Shown here in pieces: positions 12,891 to 14,305 of a DNA stretch of 14,305 bases. Position numbers and translations under genes: made by a program. The first letter of the stretch is position 1. Every line of letters starts with the position of its first letter. Under the pieces are notes generated by a model. That model had not been told where the DNA came from, ran no database searches, and saw nothing but the letters and a program-made list of their open reading frames with translations. Source of the DNA: Clostridiaceae bacterium (GTDB lineage: Bacteria; Bacillota; Clostridia; Acetivibrionales; DTU013); contig JAAZKL010000183.1 in the NCBI GenBank assembly GCA_012799845.1, forward strand, positions 1-14,305, in the 5' to 3' direction.

Positions 12891-14305
12891 CATTCGGTCA
12901 TTACCTCATGCAGGACTTCGGCAAGGTATTTGGTGCTTTCGAGGCACTCACTGAGGAGGTTGCCGTCTCCGCCCACTTCAATAAGAATGGATTGGGTTGA
13001 TATGTGTTGATTGTAACGGGCTTCCACGATCCAAATCGGTCTCGCAAGTCCCGGATATTTTTCATTGAGTTTCTGCTGAAGCTTCAGTACGAAGCTGAGA
13101 TTTTCCTGCCATTTCGGGTGCGGCAGCGTTCCTTCGGCGCCGACAACAAACATGATCTGGGCGCAGCTTTTGCCGTTGATCTCCGTGGTTGCCCGAAGCT
13201 TTGGCTTGTCGCTGTTTACCGCATCCCTGTGCACGTCGATATATACCTGGATCGAGGGGTAACTCTGCCTGTAACTCTTCAGAGTATTGACAGATACGCT
13301 GTAAGCCGCATCACGAACCTTGTCATGGATTGTTCCGTTATGGAGCGTTTCAATGCCATATTTCTTCAGATAGCGTGCAAGTTCCTCACCGACCCTTACT
13401 ACGTTATATTTAGGATTGCTGTTGAAACTCGGCACATTTTTCTTGCCCAGGTCAGACTCCTTCAAGACATAGCTTTCACTGGTGTGCGTATGATAGATAA
13501 GTACTTTCGGCCCCTTCTTTGAGAGATCCAGATTAAGCGGCTGTTTCAACAGCTTCGCAACATCTATTTTGTACCTGGTGTGATTCTTTATTGCAATTTT
13601 TTCAATTTCCACTATATCGACCTTGTCATCTTTCTCTTCATCTTCTGTCTCCCAACTTATACTGCTGGCCCATTGAGGCAAAGAATCGGTGTATGGGTCC
13701 AGGTTTATACTGCTTTCTGTAATCTGCTTATCAGGACTGTCTCCTGTACTGTTGCGGCCACCCGGACCGTTCTGTCCATCCGGACCGTTCTGTCCTTTGC
13801 CGGCCGCGTCACCTTTGTCGGCTGAATCACCTTTGCCGGTCGAATCGCCTTTGCCGTCCGTTCCGGCATTTTCTCCGCTTCCAGTCCTACTCCCGTCGTT
13901 TGTGCCTTGTCCGGCATCGCTTTTATTTAGAATTTCACCGTTCTTACCTGGTGCTGTATCGCCCTCGTTCGGTACAGTGCCTTTTCCGGTTCCGCCTTCA
14001 TAAGGAGTATCGCCCTGTCCAGGTCCATTCCCCCTGCCATGCGTCACCTTGTGATCCGTGTCATCGGACAGCGGCTGGTTGTCCGCATTCCGGCCACTGG
14101 CATTTTGCATTTCATAGTAATGCCTGAATAACGGAGAGTGTGCACTGAATATAGTTGATGGCGTGTGAAGGTCGAATCCGAAAACGCCGGTAAAAATCTC
14201 TTTTATTTCGCTTGAAAATGAAACGCTTGATTTGCCGCTGTTGTATACTGTCTCTATGATAGGCATCGAAAGACTGATAGTATTCTTGAAATTCTCAGTA
14301 TCGAT
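12890..14305 (-). CDS. spoIIP: Stage II sporulation protein P (SpoIIP), 5' end outside the window
   Basis: SpoIIP is a membrane-anchored cell-wall amidase/endopeptidase that works with SpoIID and SpoIIM to thin septal peptidoglycan and drive engulfment of the forespore. The frame is open to the right edge, 13 codons beyond an internal ATG at 14266, and there is no N-terminal membrane segment, so the true start and anchor lie outside. In numbering from that ATG, the catalytic domain at about 252-456 has VLIYHTHTSESY (255-266), DVHRD (344-348), ARYNQ (416-420) and SILIEVGGDGN (426-436), containing the His and Glu residues expected for this metal-dependent family. Residues about 54-185 are a Gly/Asp/Asn/Lys-rich linker, longer than usual and encoded in part by an 18-bp array. 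It is the only plainly sporulation-specific gene here and shows the host makes endospores. Confidence 0.95.
   Translation of the reverse strand: MDTENFKNTISLSMPIIETVYNSGKSSVSFSSEIKEIFTGVFGFDLHTPSTIFSAHSPLFRHYYEMQNASGRNADNQPLSDDTDHKVTHGRGNGPGQGDTPYEGGTGKGTVPNEGDTAPGKNGEILNKSDAGQGTNDGSRTGSGENAGTDGKGDSTGKGDSADKGDAAGKGQNGPDGQNGPGGRNSTGDSPDKQITESSINLDPYTDSLPQWASSISWETEDEEKDDKVDIVEIEKIAIKNHTRYKIDVAKLLKQPLNLDLSKKGPKVLIYHTHTSESYVLKESDLGKKNVPSFNSNPKYNVVRVGEELARYLKKYGIETLHNGTIHDKVRDAAYSVSVNTLKSYRQSYPSIQVYIDVHRDAVNSDKPKLRATTEINGKSCAQIMFVVGAEGTLPHPKWQENLSFVLKLQQKLNEKYPGLARPIWIVEARYNQHISTQSILIEVGGDGNLLSECLESTKYLAEVLHEVMTE
13762..13869. repeat. 18-bp in-frame tandem array in spoIIP
   Basis: Six contiguous 18-bp units start at 13762, 13780, 13798, 13816, 13834 and 13852. 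The first two are CCGGACCGTTCTGTCC-like and the rest TGCCGGTCGAATCGCCTT-like. They encode six-residue repeats such as GKGDSA, DKGDAA and DGQNGP in the linker. Less regular, similarly biased sequence continues to about 14060. Confidence 0.88.

Overview
The window is chromosomal DNA from a spore-forming member of the Clostridia (Firmicutes), identified to class level only. The evidence is an hrcA-grpE-dnaK-dnaJ heat-shock operon preceded by a perfect CIRCE operator, its linkage to hemW, lepA and spoIIP (an order common in clostridia), a DnaK without the nucleotide-binding-domain insert typical of Gram-negatives, and strong Shine-Dalgarno sequences. All recognised genes are on the minus strand and are transcribed from high to low coordinates. 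None of the core genes looks horizontally acquired or broken.

In transcription order the layout is: spoIIP, whose 5' end lies beyond the right edge (14305-12890); a small single-pass membrane protein (12462-12130); a long gene-poor stretch; folD (10844-9993); lepA (9565-7757); hemW (7536-5992); a SigA-type promoter and CIRCE (5984-5920); hrcA (5847-4795); grpE (4689-3922); dnaK (3545-1668); and dnaJ (1254-100, TTG start). HrcA would repress its own operon through CIRCE. GrpE, DnaK and DnaJ form the Hsp70 machine. SpoIIP is a peptidoglycan hydrolase needed for engulfment during sporulation. LepA, HemW and FolD are housekeeping factors for translation, heme handling and one-carbon metabolism.

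The unusual feature is the DNA between and inside these ordinary genes. Almost every intergenic gap is filled by its own family of short, degenerate tandem repeats, with periods of 11, 15, 17/18, 21, 32, 35-37 and 44 bp and some larger nested duplications. The families differ from gap to gap. Similar arrays, always with periods divisible by three, lie inside coding sequences at tolerant positions: the GrpE N-terminus (12 bp), two loops of HemW (24/36 bp and 42 bp) and the SpoIIP linker (18 bp). These make GrpE, HemW and SpoIIP longer than usual. Two arrays flanking the small membrane-protein gene share a GAACTGTCCCC core, which overlaps one arm of a perfect REP-like palindrome between dnaK and dnaJ. 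I see no mobile-element gene, CRISPR array, tRNA or rRNA. I found no convincing new multi-gene system; the best candidate for something undescribed is the process that generates these locus-private arrays.
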